This document shows positions 1-7,837 of a DNA stretch of 64,000 bases, piece by piece; position 1 is the stretch's first letter; every line of letters starts with the position of its first letter. A program made the translations under genes and the position numbers. The stretch is taken from assembly GCA_900100475.1 (NCBI GenBank), contig FMTU01000004.1, positions 193,501 through 257,500 of the forward strand. The letters are read 5' to 3'. The DNA comes from Sphingobium faniae (GTDB taxonomy: Bacteria > Pseudomonadota > Alphaproteobacteria > Sphingomonadales > Sphingomonadaceae). Below the pieces are notes generated by a model that had not been told where the DNA came from, ran no database searches, and saw nothing but the letters and a program-made list of their open reading frames with translations.

Positions 1-2
1 GG

Positions 3-479
3 GAGCATGATTTCCTGGGCGAACAGCGCCACATGCTCGAAATCGAGCCGCTGCTCAGCGTCGTCTTCAACCCGCCCTATTCCTATGAGGACGATATCGC
101 GGAGCGGTGCGTCCGGCAGGCGCTGAAGGTGGCGAGCGGCATGGTGTGCGCGCTGCTGCCGATCCGGTGGCGGGCGAGCGAGAAGCGTTTCGGCTTCCTT
201 CAGGAGGAATTTCCTCCGCTCGAAATCCTTGAGTTCTGCGACCGTCCGTCCATGCCGCCCGGAACGGCGCTGCACGATCGCGACGAACAGGCCGGGCAGC
301 TGACCGCGTGGAAGCGCGGAAAGACCGATTACGCCTGGTATGTCTGGGACCGGCACCGCCCGCGCCCCGATACCCGCAGCCGCCTTATCCCGCCCCGCAC
401 CCGCGCGCAGAAGATCGCCGATCGCGAATATGATCTGCGGCGGGTCGGCGCGCTCCCCCAGCTGGAGTTGGCCGCATGA
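3..479 (+). CDS. DNA adenine methyltransferase-like phage protein, 5' end cut by window
   Basis: The reading frame is open to the left edge, so the N-terminus is missing. The visible part has an NPPYS motif, the hallmark of motif IV in N6-adenine and N4-cytosine DNA methyltransferases. It is followed by a helical stretch and a late WYVWDR segment of the kind seen in phage methyltransferases. The SAM-binding motif I must lie upstream if the protein is complete. It would modify phage or host DNA, perhaps against restriction. The stop overlaps the next start by ATGA, which places it in the same early transcript. The family is reasonably sure; the target base and site are unknown. Confidence 0.6.
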   Translation, partial: EHDFLGEQRHMLEIEPLLSVVFNPPYSYEDDIAERCVRQALKVASGMVCALLPIRWRASEKRFGFLQEEFPPLEILEFCDRPSMPPGTALHDRDEQAGQLTAWKRGKTDYAWYVWDRHRPRPDTRSRLIPPRTRAQKIADREYDLRRVGALPQLELAA

Positions 480-679
480 CGAAACGCATCAAATATATCG
501 TTGTCGAGAAGTCCGGCATGGTCGGTGAGCACGATGTAGGCACCTTCGGCACCTATTCGGCGGCGCTCAACTGGATGGAGCGCAACTATTCTGAGAGCGA
601 GCGCGATCACACCCATCGGAACTGCCTGTTCCCCGATGTCTGTGTCGAGGTCGATGGCGAGCGGAGCTACGACGTATGA
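476..679 (+). CDS. small hypothetical phage early protein
   Basis: This 67-residue protein starts in an ATGA overlap with the methyltransferase-like gene. It begins with basic residues and a short predicted beta strand (KYIVVEK) and is acidic and aromatic in the middle. It has no signal peptide, membrane segment or metal motif. Its place between the methyltransferase and the transposase block marks it as a phage early gene. Translational coupling on both sides supports that it is real. No family recognised. Confidence 0.55.
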   Translation: MTKRIKYIVVEKSGMVGEHDVGTFGTYSAALNWMERNYSESERDHTHRNCLFPDVCVEVDGERSYDV

Positions 680-915
680 CCGCCGCGTCCGCCCAGGCCG
701 AACGCTTCGCCCGTGCCCGACAGGAATTTGTCGAGGCAATGCAGCGCGGCTGCGCGATTCCCGAACTGCGGAAGCGGAAGGCGGAGGAACGGATCGCGCT
801 GCGCCAGCGCGCGCATGGCGAAGTGGCCGAACATACCGCCGATCTGATGGACGGCGATGAAGCCCTTCATGGCGATTTCCGGGACTTCGGCGCGTCATGG
901 ATGATGAGGGACTGA
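676..915 (+). CDS. small helical hypothetical phage protein
   Basis: This 79-residue, highly charged protein overlaps the previous gene by ATGA. Almost the whole length reads as amphipathic helix rich in Arg, Glu and Ala, with a C-terminal Met-Met-Arg-Asp. It has no cysteine cluster or membrane segment. It lies in the early gene string before the transposase. Function unknown. Confidence 0.5.
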   Translation: MTAASAQAERFARARQEFVEAMQRGCAIPELRKRKAEERIALRQRAHGEVAEHTADLMDGDEALHGDFRDFGASWMMRD

Positions 916-917
916 CG

Positions 918-1058
918 ATGAAGAAGCCCCGCTACATCACCTGGTATGGCTATTTCGGACGCACTTCCAACGTGAAGGACGCGCCGGCGGTGCTGGATAG
1001 CGCCATGGTCGGCCGCATCCTGGGCGCGCTGCCTCCTGCCGGGGAGAAGCGCAAGTGA
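918..1058 (+). CDS. 46-residue phage small ORF
   Basis: The ATG sits two bases after the previous stop and the TGA overlaps the GTG start of the LexA-like gene, so it fills the gap in the overlapping early string exactly. The product starts MKKPRYITWYGYFG and ends in a Lys/Arg tail. There is no recognisable domain. Support comes only from the tight coupling on both sides and the absence of another gene in the gap. Confidence 0.4.
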   Translation: MKKPRYITWYGYFGRTSNVKDAPAVLDSAMVGRILGALPPAGEKRK

Positions 1059-1330
1059 CGGAACGGCAACTTCTCGTCCTGAATTTCATTCGCGAGCGGA
1101 TCGAAAGCACCGGCGTCTGCCCGTCTCTGGTCGAGATCGCCGGGGCCATGGGGGTCAAATCCAAGAGCAACGCCCATCGGGTGATCGGCGCGCTTATCCG
1201 CGACGGCCATCTGTGTCGCGGCGCGAGCCGTTCGAGTCGCAATCTGCGTCTTGCCAACGACAATCTGCGTAAGGTGTCCACCTCCGCATTAATGGCGGAA
1301 CTGGAACGCCGGGGTGTCCGCCTTGGCTAA
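1055..1330 (+). CDS. LexA-type winged-helix DNA-binding protein without peptidase domain
   Basis: This 91-residue protein uses a GTG start overlapping the preceding stop. Residues 1 to about 55 match the N-terminal winged-helix domain of LexA: a T-x-x-Q-L-x-V-L-x-F-I opening, a V-C-P-S-L-x-E-I-A helix and a K-S-x-S-N-A-H-R-V-I recognition helix. The S24 autopeptidase half of LexA and CI is absent, so it cannot be cleaved through RecA in the usual way. It lies directly upstream of the transposase block and is probably a regulator of early phage genes, for example a Ner-like role. The domain call is firm; the role is inferred. Confidence 0.65.
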   Translation: MTERQLLVLNFIRERIESTGVCPSLVEIAGAMGVKSKSNAHRVIGALIRDGHLCRGASRSSRNLRLANDNLRKVSTSALMAELERRGVRLG

Positions 1331-1778
1331 GACCCGCGCCACCCATCCCGACCAGATCGCCTTCACGTTCGAAGTGCCGCAGCCCGCGACGCTTCCGGCC
1401 GCGCTGGCTGGCATGGACAAGCGGATCGCGCGCACGGTTTCCGAGGCGCTGGGCGGTCATGACCGCAATGTCATCGCCGCGCAGATGACTTCCCTGCTCG
1501 CGGAGGACGTCACGAAGCTGATGCTGGACGCCTATGCCAGCCCTGCGCGCGACGGCCACAATATCAGCTTTCATCGCATGTGCGCGCTGATCGCGGTGAC
1601 GAACCGTTTCGATCTGCTGGACCGCGAACTGCGCGCGATCGGCGCGGCGGTGCTGGTCGGCGACGAAATCTACACCGCGCAGGTCGGCCACATCACCAGC
1701 GAGATTTCGCGGCTCCAGCAGCAGCTGAAGTCGCTGCAACGCATGAGCCCCACCATCACGAGGAATCGCCGCAAATGA
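1314..1778 (+). CDS. hypothetical phage early protein, coiled-coil C-terminus
   Basis: This 154-residue protein has a GTG start that overlaps the LexA-like gene by 17 bases, and its TGA overlaps the transposase ATG. The N-terminus is variable. The centre is helical, and residues of about 120 to 145 form a Gln/Leu-rich amphipathic helix likely to be a coiled coil. The basic tail ends in RNRRK. It is always likely to be co-translated with the transposase. No known family was recognised. Confidence 0.55.
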   Translation: MSALAKTRATHPDQIAFTFEVPQPATLPAALAGMDKRIARTVSEALGGHDRNVIAAQMTSLLAEDVTKLMLDAYASPARDGHNISFHRMCALIAVTNRFDLLDRELRAIGAAVLVGDEIYTAQVGHITSEISRLQQQLKSLQRMSPTITRNRRK

Positions 1779-3763
1779 TCGCATCGGGGGGAAAGTCCTG
1801 GTTCACCGCCGCCGAGATCGCCGACCTTGGGTTGCCGGGCCTGCCCCGCACCAAGCGCAAGGTGAACGAACGGGCTGATCGGGAAGGCTGGAAGGTCGCG
1901 GCCGATCGCGACGGCGTGCCGCTGGCCCGGAGCCGTCGCGGTCGTGGCGGCGGGCTGGAGTTCCATATCTCGCAATTGCCCGCGCCGGCGCAGGCGGAAC
2001 TCGTCAGCCGGGGAATCGCGTTTGTTTCTCCACAAACATACAGCCCGAAAGAAGCAGACCGACCACTGGCCGCCAATGACGGTTGCCGCAACCAGATATG
2101 GGCGTGGTTCGACGGTCAGTCGGACAAGGTCAAGGCGGAGGCCGAGCGGCGCGCGCTCATCCTCGTCGACGTGGACGCCTATAAGGCGGCAGGCCTGCCC
2201 GCCACGACTGCCGTCAACCACGCGGCGCGGGCGGCAAAGGTCTCTCCCTCCACCGTATGGAACTGGCTGGGGCTAGTCGATGGCGTTCCCGCGCCGGATC
2301 GCCTTCCACATCTTGCCCCCCGCCGAAAGGGCGGAGGCAAGGAAGCGGAGATCGACCCGGAACTGTGGCAAACGCTGCTGTCGGATTATCTCCGCCTCTC
2401 CCAGCCGACCTTTATGTCCTGCTATCTGCGGACCAAGGCGCTGGCCGACGAAATGGGGATGCCGCTTCCCCACGCCAAAACCCTGCAACGCCGCGTGGAA
2501 GCCGAAGTGCCGCCACAGGTCATCACCCTGCGGCGCAAGGGCAAGGAAGCCTTGCGCCGGATGCTGCCCGCGCAAATCCGTTCGGTCGCCGATCTTCATG
2601 CGATGGAACTGGTCAATATCGATGGCCACAAGGCCGATGTGTTCGTCCGCTGGCCCGATGGCCGGATTGGCCGCCCCACCATCGTTGCGATCCAGGACGT
2701 TTACAGCCGCAAGTTCCTCGCGTGGCGCATCGCCGAAACGGAAGACACCGTGACGGCGCGCCTGGTCTTTGCAGACCTTTTCCAGAAATGGGGCATCCCC
2801 AAGGGGCTGCTGGCGGATAATGGGCGGGCTTTTGCATCCAAATGGCTGACGGGCGGCGCACGGACCCGGTTCCGGTTCAAGATCAGGGATGAGGACCCGG
2901 TCGGCGTCCTCGTGAACCTGGGCATCACGATCCACTGGGCCAAGCCCTATCGCGGACAGTCGAAGCCAATCGAGCGCGGCTTTCGTGATTTTTGCGATCA
3001 TATCGCGCGCCATCCCGCTTTCGAGGGCGCCTATACCGGCAACACACCGCTGGCGAAGCCGGAGAATTACGGCAATGCGGCGGTCGATCTGGAAACATTC
3101 TGCCGGGTCTTTGATGCGGGAGTAGCAGCCCACAACGCGCGCTTGGGCCGACGCACGGAAATGGGCGCGGGACAGCACAGCTTCGATCAGGTCTTCGATG
3201 AAAGCTATGCCCGCGCCACCATCGGCAAGGCGACCGAAGAGCAGCTGCGTCTTGCCTTGTTCGCGGCCGACCAGATCAGCACCGATCGCACCACAGGCGC
3301 GGTCAGGCTCGCGGGCAACAGCTACTGGAAGCCGGACATGGCCCAGATCGCCGGTCAGAAAGTGACGATCCGGTTCGACCCCGACGATTTGACGCGGCCT
3401 GTCCATGTCTATGACCGTGCGGGAAAGTTCCTCGTCACCGCGCCGCTGTGGCAGGCCACCGGCTTCCTGGACATGACCGCGGCGAAAGAGCGCCAGCGAC
3501 TGGAGAAGCGTCATCAGCGCGCCGCGAGGGAAGCGGCCGACGCGCTCAATCTGCTGTCCGCAGCCGATCTTGCGGCACGGCTGCCCACCTATGACGACGA
3601 TGTCGAGCCGAGCGTCCGCCCGGCCGCCAGCCGGATCGTGCGCCAGCGCGGCAACACGGTCGCGGCCCTCAAAGCCGTTTCAGAGCCTTCTCAGAACCCC
3701 GTGACGAACCCCGATTTCGACCGGCTGCACCGCAAGGCGGCGCTCCGGCTGATCGAGCAGTAA
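1775..3763 (+). CDS. Mu A-like DDE transposase
   Basis: This 662-residue protein is almost exactly the length of Mu A. It carries out replicative transposition by cutting and joining phage ends to target DNA. The N-terminus has the Mu-type winged-helix segment (SWFTAAEIADLGLPGLP). The catalytic rve core supplies D283 (NIDGHK), D348 (LLADNGRAF) and E400 (KPIERGF), close to the spacing of D269, D336 and E392 in Mu A. A Mu-type beta-barrel region and a basic C-terminal tail, which in Mu contacts B, follow. The ATG at 1775 is preferred over upstream in-frame codons because it gives the ATGA overlap and a family-like N-terminus. Gene B follows 15 bases later. Confidence 0.93.
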   Translation: MIASGGKSWFTAAEIADLGLPGLPRTKRKVNERADREGWKVAADRDGVPLARSRRGRGGGLEFHISQLPAPAQAELVSRGIAFVSPQTYSPKEADRPLAANDGCRNQIWAWFDGQSDKVKAEAERRALILVDVDAYKAAGLPATTAVNHAARAAKVSPSTVWNWLGLVDGVPAPDRLPHLAPRRKGGGKEAEIDPELWQTLLSDYLRLSQPTFMSCYLRTKALADEMGMPLPHAKTLQRRVEAEVPPQVITLRRKGKEALRRMLPAQIRSVADLHAMELVNIDGHKADVFVRWPDGRIGRPTIVAIQDVYSRKFLAWRIAETEDTVTARLVFADLFQKWGIPKGLLADNGRAFASKWLTGGARTRFRFKIRDEDPVGVLVNLGITIHWAKPYRGQSKPIERGFRDFCDHIARHPAFEGAYTGNTPLAKPENYGNAAVDLETFCRVFDAGVAAHNARLGRRTEMGAGQHSFDQVFDESYARATIGKATEEQLRLALFAADQISTDRTTGAVRLAGNSYWKPDMAQIAGQKVTIRFDPDDLTRPVHVYDRAGKFLVTAPLWQATGFLDMTAAKERQRLEKRHQRAAREAADALNLLSAADLAARLPTYDDDVEPSVRPAASRIVRQRGNTVAALKAVSEPSQNPVTNPDFDRLHRKAALRLIEQ

Positions 3764-3778
3764 AAGGAGAAAAGACCC

Positions 3779-4741
3779 GTGATCCATGTTGATGAACTGC
3801 CCGTCGACATCGAGGAGATGCGCGAGTGGGCCAATGGCTACAAGGCCATGGAAAATCTGAGCTGGAACGACCTGGGCGCAGCCATGGGCATTCCGGGCGG
3901 CACAATCCAACCGTTCTGTAAGGGCAATTACGGCGGCAAAAACGACCGCATCGCCCGCGAAATATTCAAGTTCCGCCAGGGCGTCCAGAACCGGCGCGAA
4001 CAGACGGACGGCATCCCGGTCGAGCCGGGCTATTTCGACACGCCGACATCGCTGCTGATCCGCGAACTGCTTGCTGTCGCATCAAGCGGAGAGATTACGG
4101 TGGGCGCGTTCGGGCCGGGCATGGGCAAAACCAAGACGGCGGGGGATTTTCTGGGCCGGGTTTCGCCCTGCTTCATGGCGACGATTGACGAGGTATCCAG
4201 GGATACCAATGCAATGATCCGCCTTGTTGAAGAGGCGATCGGGCTCAATTGCGCCCGCAGCTGGCCCGCCGCGATCAGCGTCGAGATCATCTCCTTCCTG
4301 CGCCGCCGCAAGGCCACGTTGATCGTCGACGAGGCGAACCATCTGACCTTCAAGGCGCTGGAGCAATTGCGCGCGTGGCACGACGCGACGGGCGTCGGCA
4401 TCTGCCTGCTGGGCAATGAGGAACTGATCGCCCGGATCGAGCGCGGCCGGGAGCGCGACGCCTTCGCCCGGCTAAACAGCCGTATCGCCCAGCGCGTCGT
4501 CCAACCCCAGCCGACGGAAGAAGACGTGCTCGCGTTCTGCGACGCCTGGAAGCTCTTTGATCCCGGCATCCGGCAGACATTGATCGAGGTGGCGCTTCGT
4601 CCCGGTTCGGGCGCGCTGCGCGAGTGCCGCCAGATCGTCGTCAACGCCAGCCGCATCGCGTCGGAAGACGGCGGCAGGCTGCAACTGGCCCATGTGCGCT
4701 GGGCGATCGAACGCCGCGCCATAAGGATCATCCGGCAATGA
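3779..4741 (+). CDS. Mu B-like AAA+ ATPase, transposition target protein
   Basis: This 320-residue ATPase corresponds to Mu B, which binds target DNA, activates the transposase and gives target immunity. It starts at GTG after a good AGGAG site at 3766. An N-terminal HTH-like region (residues about 25 to 60, LSWNDLGAAMGIPGGTI) precedes the AAA+ core with Walker A GPGMGKT at 112 to 118 and Walker B ATLIVDE ending at 185. A sensor-like GNEEL segment follows. The C-terminal helical domain resembles that of Mu B. Position just after the transposase agrees. Confidence 0.92.
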   Translation: MIHVDELPVDIEEMREWANGYKAMENLSWNDLGAAMGIPGGTIQPFCKGNYGGKNDRIAREIFKFRQGVQNRREQTDGIPVEPGYFDTPTSLLIRELLAVASSGEITVGAFGPGMGKTKTAGDFLGRVSPCFMATIDEVSRDTNAMIRLVEEAIGLNCARSWPAAISVEIISFLRRRKATLIVDEANHLTFKALEQLRAWHDATGVGICLLGNEELIARIERGRERDAFARLNSRIAQRVVQPQPTEEDVLAFCDAWKLFDPGIRQTLIEVALRPGSGALRECRQIVVNASRIASEDGGRLQLAHVRWAIERRAIRIIRQ

Positions 4742-4905
4742 GCCCGCTTCTCCGTAAGGCGCTGGATGCGCTTTTGACCGATCCGGTCACAGGCGAGCCG
4801 CTGAGCGCCCTGGATCGCGCCTCCCTCGCCATGGGCTTGTATGTGGCCTTGTTCGTCATCATCGCCATGCTGGTGATGGTCCTGGGCATGGGGCCGGGCC
4901 AGTGA
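4738..4905 (+). CDS. small single-span membrane protein
   Basis: This 55-residue product has an ATGA overlap with the B-like gene. Residues 1 to 28 are polar and a single hydrophobic span follows (MGLYVALFVIIAMLVMVLGM) ending at a short GPGQ tail. The stop overlaps the GTG start of the DnaA-like gene. Such small membrane proteins are common in early phage strings. No specific family recognised. Confidence 0.5.
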   Translation: MSPLLRKALDALLTDPVTGEPLSALDRASLAMGLYVALFVIIAMLVMVLGMGPGQ

Positions 4906-5294
4906 ACGGGGCGCCAGATACCGCTGTCAGCACCGCGCTGACCCTCATGATGGCGCGGATCGCAGGCGGCCCGTCTCCGGCGCTGCCCGACGGGCGGGTC
5001 CGCGTCCGCGACATCATCGACACCGTGGCATGGTGGAGCGGCGTTCCCGCCTCCGACATCATCGGGCCAAATCGACGTTGGAGCTACTTCCGTCCACGCG
5101 CCGCTGTCTGCTGGCTCGCCATCAAGATCGGCGGCGCATCCACCACGACGATCGGCAGGGTTCTGGGTGACCGCGATCATTCGACGATCATCCACGCCAA
5201 AAGGCGAGCCGATGCGCTGCGCCTGATCGATCCGGCCTTTCGCCGCCTGACCGATCGTCTCCTCGACCATTTCCGCGACCTTCAGGAGGACTGA
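4902..5294 (+). CDS. stand-alone DnaA domain IV-like DNA-binding protein
   Basis: This 130-residue protein starts at GTG inside a GTGA overlap. Residues about 40 to 110 match the C-terminal DNA-binding domain IV of the replication initiator DnaA: a helix ending in S-G-V-P-A-S-D-I, an R-x-x-A-x-x-W-L-A helix, and the signature G-R-V-L-G-D-R-D-H-S-T-I-I-H-A (usual form GGRDHTTVxHA). The AAA+ domain is absent. DnaA domain IV reads DnaA boxes through this helix-turn-helix, so the protein may bind phage or host DnaA boxes. It lies between the transposition ATPase and GemA, so a role in coupling phage replication to host replication is inferred. Confidence 0.8.
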   Translation: MNGAPDTAVSTALTLMMARIAGGPSPALPDGRVRVRDIIDTVAWWSGVPASDIIGPNRRWSYFRPRAAVCWLAIKIGGASTTTIGRVLGDRDHSTIIHAKRRADALRLIDPAFRRLTDRLLDHFRDLQED

Positions 5295-5295
5295 C

Positions 5296-6012
5296 ATGGC
5301 GACCGCTGCCCTTAAATCCGCGATCGATCCCCAGCGCCGCGCGCTGATCGCAAAAGTGCACATCGCTCCCAAGCAACTGGGGATGACCGACGAGGATTAT
5401 CGCGCCGTGATGCACCGCGTCACCGGACAAATGAGCGCGCGCGACTGCACTGTCCCTCAATTGCAGGCGCTGGTGGATGAGTTCGCCCGGCGCGGCTTCA
5501 CCACAAAGGCATGCGCGCCGAACCGCAAGGGCGCACCGCGCCGCGCGGATCATCCCATGGCGCGCAAGGCGCGCGCGATGTGGATTTCGCTGGGCCTGCT
5601 CTGCGCGATTCGCGACGGCAGCGAGCCCGCCCTTGAAGCCTTCGCCCGCCGACAGACGGGATGCGAACGGTTCCAATGGGTCAATCAGTCGCAGAGCGAC
5701 CGGCTGATCGAAGCGTTGAAGGCGATGGCGGAACGGCATGGATGGACGCAGGCATTGCCGCGCCTCGCCAAAGTCCATCATGTCCATGCGCTCAAGGGGC
5801 GCTTGTGCGAGGCGATCCTGGCCAAGCTGGTCCGCGCGGGCGTTGTCCCATCCCACTGGGGCCTTGGCCGGGCAGCCTGGGAATTGTGCAAGCTGTCCGA
5901 TCCCGACCAGCATCTTTTCGCAACCGAGGATTATGACCGCATCGCCCACGCGCTGGGCCGGGTGCTGCGTGCCGAAGGCGGCGCTTCCGCCTTTGACGAG
6001 GTCAAGGCATGA
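5296..6012 (+). CDS. gemA: GemA-like regulatory protein (Mu gp16 family)
   Basis: This 238-residue protein has the GemA/DUF1018 hallmark opening: IAKVHIAPKQLGMTDEDYRAVMHRVTG is followed by a basic linker and a second conserved region with MWxxLGLL, a QxxWVNxSQS-like FQWVNQSQSD block and WTQALPRLAKVHHVHALKGRL. In Mu, GemA alters host gene expression and DNA supercoiling and is dispensable. The gene lies at the usual position between the B block and mor. Its stop overlaps the next small ORF by ATGA. Confidence 0.85.
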   Translation: MATAALKSAIDPQRRALIAKVHIAPKQLGMTDEDYRAVMHRVTGQMSARDCTVPQLQALVDEFARRGFTTKACAPNRKGAPRRADHPMARKARAMWISLGLLCAIRDGSEPALEAFARRQTGCERFQWVNQSQSDRLIEALKAMAERHGWTQALPRLAKVHHVHALKGRLCEAILAKLVRAGVVPSHWGLGRAAWELCKLSDPDQHLFATEDYDRIAHALGRVLRAEGGASAFDEVKA

Positions 6013-6161
6013 CCGCTCGTGTCCATACGGGGCGTGGCGGCCATGCCCATGCCGAATGGGAGTCGCTGCCGCTGCTGCAATCCACGCGGCCGCGCCGCCA
6101 TCCCATCGCCGTTTTCGCGATCGCTTTCCTCGTCGGCCTGTTGATCGGGATCGCACTGTGA
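6009..6161 (+). CDS. 50-residue membrane protein
   Basis: The ATG overlaps the gemA stop and the TGA overlaps the GTG of the Mor-like gene. The first 30 residues are polar and His/Arg-rich. The last 18 are hydrophobic (AVFAIAFLVGLLIGIAL), giving one C-terminal span. It is too short for a default ORF scan, but the two-sided coupling supports translation. Function unknown. Confidence 0.45.
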   Translation: MTARVHTGRGGHAHAEWESLPLLQSTRPRRHPIAVFAIAFLVGLLIGIAL

Positions 6162-6565
6162 CACCCAAAGCCGCCTCTTCCCTGCCCGGCGTCCTGGCCG
6201 AAATCGCCGACGTGGCGGGCGAGGACGCGGCGCTGGCGATCGCGAGCGCACGGGGCGGCACCCAAATCTATGTGCCTCCTGTTCCCGACGCCGATCACTG
6301 GATCAGCAAGCTGGTCGGCGTTGAAGCCGCCAGGGCAATCGCCGACCGGCTGACCTGCGGCATCGGCATCGCCCTTCGCCTCGATCTGCCGCTCGGCCCG
6401 GCCGGTCATGCGGCGCGGCAGCGCGCCCAGGTGGACGCCATGATCGCCGAAAACCGCTCCGAGCGTGACATCGCCCTGGCCACCGGCTACACGATCCGCA
6501 CCATTCGCCGCCGCCGCGCCAAGCTCGGCAAGCCGGAAGACGACCGGCAACTCACTTTCCTCTGA
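6158..6565 (+). CDS. mor: Mor-family transcription activator
   Basis: This 135-residue protein begins at a GTG overlapping the previous stop. It has the Mor/C family features: an LPGVLAEIADVAGEDAALAIASARGG segment, then IYVPPVPDADHWISKLVGVEAARAI in the dimerisation domain, and a C-terminal HTH (RSERDIALATGYTIRTIRRRRAKLG). In Mu, Mor turns on the middle promoter and C the four late promoters. Only one such gene is visible here, so it may switch on both lysis and structural genes. A dyad element lies just downstream at 6574. Confidence in the family is high. Confidence 0.88.
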   Translation: MTPKAASSLPGVLAEIADVAGEDAALAIASARGGTQIYVPPVPDADHWISKLVGVEAARAIADRLTCGIGIALRLDLPLGPAGHAARQRAQVDAMIAENRSERDIALATGYTIRTIRRRRAKLGKPEDDRQLTFL

Positions 6566-6573
6566 TCGCTCCA

Positions 6574-6602
6574 CCGGACACCCGTCCGGGGCGCTTGAGC
6601 GG
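6574..6602 (+). promoter_or_regulatory. dyad element, copy 1, upstream of lysis genes
   Basis: CCGGAC, four bases, GTCCGG forms a perfect 6-bp dyad at 6574-6589, followed by GGCGCTTGAGCGG. Nearly the same block recurs at 13505 ahead of the capsid gene. It sits in the only real gap between the Mor gene and the lysozyme. It could be an activator site or part of a late promoter; a simple terminator without a T-run is the alternative. Confidence 0.4.
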
Positions 6603-6668
6603 GCCTCCTCCGCCAGACAGGCGGCATGAGCGAGGCGCAAAAATCCCTTCATCAGGCGGACTTCCGCC

Positions 6669-7220
6669 ATGGCTGAAACGTCCGGCAGGAATGCGATCGG
6701 GCTGATCGCCGCAGGCGCGCTTGTGGCCGCGCCCGCCGCCCTTGTGGTCAATGACCAGGCCGCCAATGTGGCGACCGTCCTTACCGAGAAATGGGAGGGG
6801 ACGAAGACTGTCCCTTATCGCGATCTCGTCAAAAAATGGACCGTCTGCACCGGCGAAACGCGCGTGGAGATGCGTCCCTACACGCTTGGCGAGTGCCGGG
6901 CATTCCTCAATGCGGCCATCCGGGGCGACTATGGCCTGGGCGTCCTCAAGTGCACCCCGCAGCTTCAGCACAGCGTCTACCAGTTGGGGGCAGCGATCAG
7001 CGTCGCCTATAATATCGGCGTGGCGGGCTATTGCGGGTCCACCATGGCGCGGCAGTTCAAGGCCGGGGACTGGTTTTCCGCCTGTCAGGCTTTCGCGCTG
7101 TGGAACAAGGCGGGCGGCGTTGTCGTCACCGGCCTCGTCAACCGCCGCAATGACGAAATGCGGGCCTGCTTCACCAATCTGCCCCCCGAATACACGCTGA
7201 CCGTCAAGGTGCGCGCATGA
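6669..7220 (+). CDS. phage lysozyme (GH24) with N-terminal signal-arrest-release type segment
   Basis: This 183-residue endolysin would cleave the glycan strands of peptidoglycan. The T4-lysozyme-type catalytic triad is visible as E43 (WEG), D52 (YRD) and T58 (KKWTVCTG), with the exact 9 and 6 residue spacing. Residues 9 to 27 form a weakly hydrophobic, Ala/Gly-rich segment (AIGLIAAGALVAAPAALVV), typical of SAR endolysins that are exported by the Sec system and held in the inner membrane until depolarisation. No separate holin was identified next to it, which fits a pinholin or SAR mode; one of the small membrane ORFs upstream could serve. The spanin gene starts in an ATGA overlap. Confidence 0.87.
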   Translation: MAETSGRNAIGLIAAGALVAAPAALVVNDQAANVATVLTEKWEGTKTVPYRDLVKKWTVCTGETRVEMRPYTLGECRAFLNAAIRGDYGLGVLKCTPQLQHSVYQLGAAISVAYNIGVAGYCGSTMARQFKAGDWFSACQAFALWNKAGGVVVTGLVNRRNDEMRACFTNLPPEYTLTVKVRA

Positions 7221-7837
7221 GGTTCCTGCTGGACGCGATCATCCACGTCGGCGCGGAACTGATCGGCCTGCTGGGCGATGGCATCCGCTGGCTCCTCGCG
7301 CGGCCCTGGCGGATGGCGATCCTGATCCTCGCCCTGCTGTGCCTGTGGCTCCATGGTCAGGCGCGAAGCGCGCGCGATCTGGCGGATGCGCGCGGCGTCC
7401 AGGCCTCGTCATGGCACGCGAAATTCGTCGAGCAAAAGGCGGAGATGCTGAAATTCGTCGGAATGGTCCGTGACGCACGGGCCGAGGCCGCGCGCAAGGA
7501 CCGCGAGAATGTGGCCCGCGTCGAGCGGGAGTGGGGTCAAGTCCTTCAGGAGGTGAAAAATGATTATCAGGCCGATCTGGCCAATGCTCGCGCTGATCTT
7601 GCTGAGCGCCTGCGGGTCTCGCGCCCAGGAGCGGGTGCAGCCTGCGGTTCCGGTGGTGGCGGAGCAACGGACCTGTCCGTCCTTCCCTTCCTGTCCTCTG
7701 GACCTTTGCGGGCCGGTCACGCGGCCATCGTGGATGCAGCCGACATCGATGCCTGCACCGTAAACACGCTCCGGGTGGAGCATCTGACCGACGCCTGGGG
7801 AAGAGCGGCGGCGATCAATGTCAATGGGCAGCCATGA
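7217..7837 (+). CDS. inner-membrane spanin subunit (Rz-like)
   Basis: This 206-residue protein has an N-terminal membrane segment at about 29 to 46 (PWRMAILILALLCLWLHG) followed by a long charged helix (residues about 50 to 130), the layout of i-spanins, which fuse inner and outer membranes at the last step of lysis. It follows the lysozyme directly. The C-terminal third after residue 130 is Gly/Ala-rich and less typical. This is because the same DNA encodes the outer spanin in another frame from 7560. No sequence family was identified beyond layout and context. Confidence 0.72.
   Translation: MRFLLDAIIHVGAELIGLLGDGIRWLLARPWRMAILILALLCLWLHGQARSARDLADARGVQASSWHAKFVEQKAEMLKFVGMVRDARAEAARKDRENVARVEREWGQVLQEVKNDYQADLANARADLAERLRVSRPGAGAACGSGGGGATDLSVLPFLSSGPLRAGHAAIVDAADIDACTVNTLRVEHLTDAWGRAAAINVNGQP
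7560..7763 (+). CDS. embedded outer-membrane spanin lipoprotein (Rz1-like)
   Basis: A 67-residue ORF lies wholly inside the inner spanin gene in the +1 frame, as Rz1 lies inside Rz. It has a strong Shine-Dalgarno (CAGGAGGTGAAAA) right before the ATG. It has a signal peptide with the lipobox LLSAC (Cys18), then a short Pro-rich mature part (QPAVPVV, CPSFPSCPLDLCGP), typical of o-spanins. Position, size, lipobox and Pro content all agree. Confidence 0.78.
   Translation: MIIRPIWPMLALILLSACGSRAQERVQPAVPVVAEQRTCPSFPSCPLDLCGPVTRPSWMQPTSMPAP

Noticed and set aside
1580..1774. In-frame N-terminal extension of the transposase
   Set aside because: It overlaps the preceding gene completely, lacks family similarity, and the ATG at 1775 has the ATGA overlap used by neighbouring genes.
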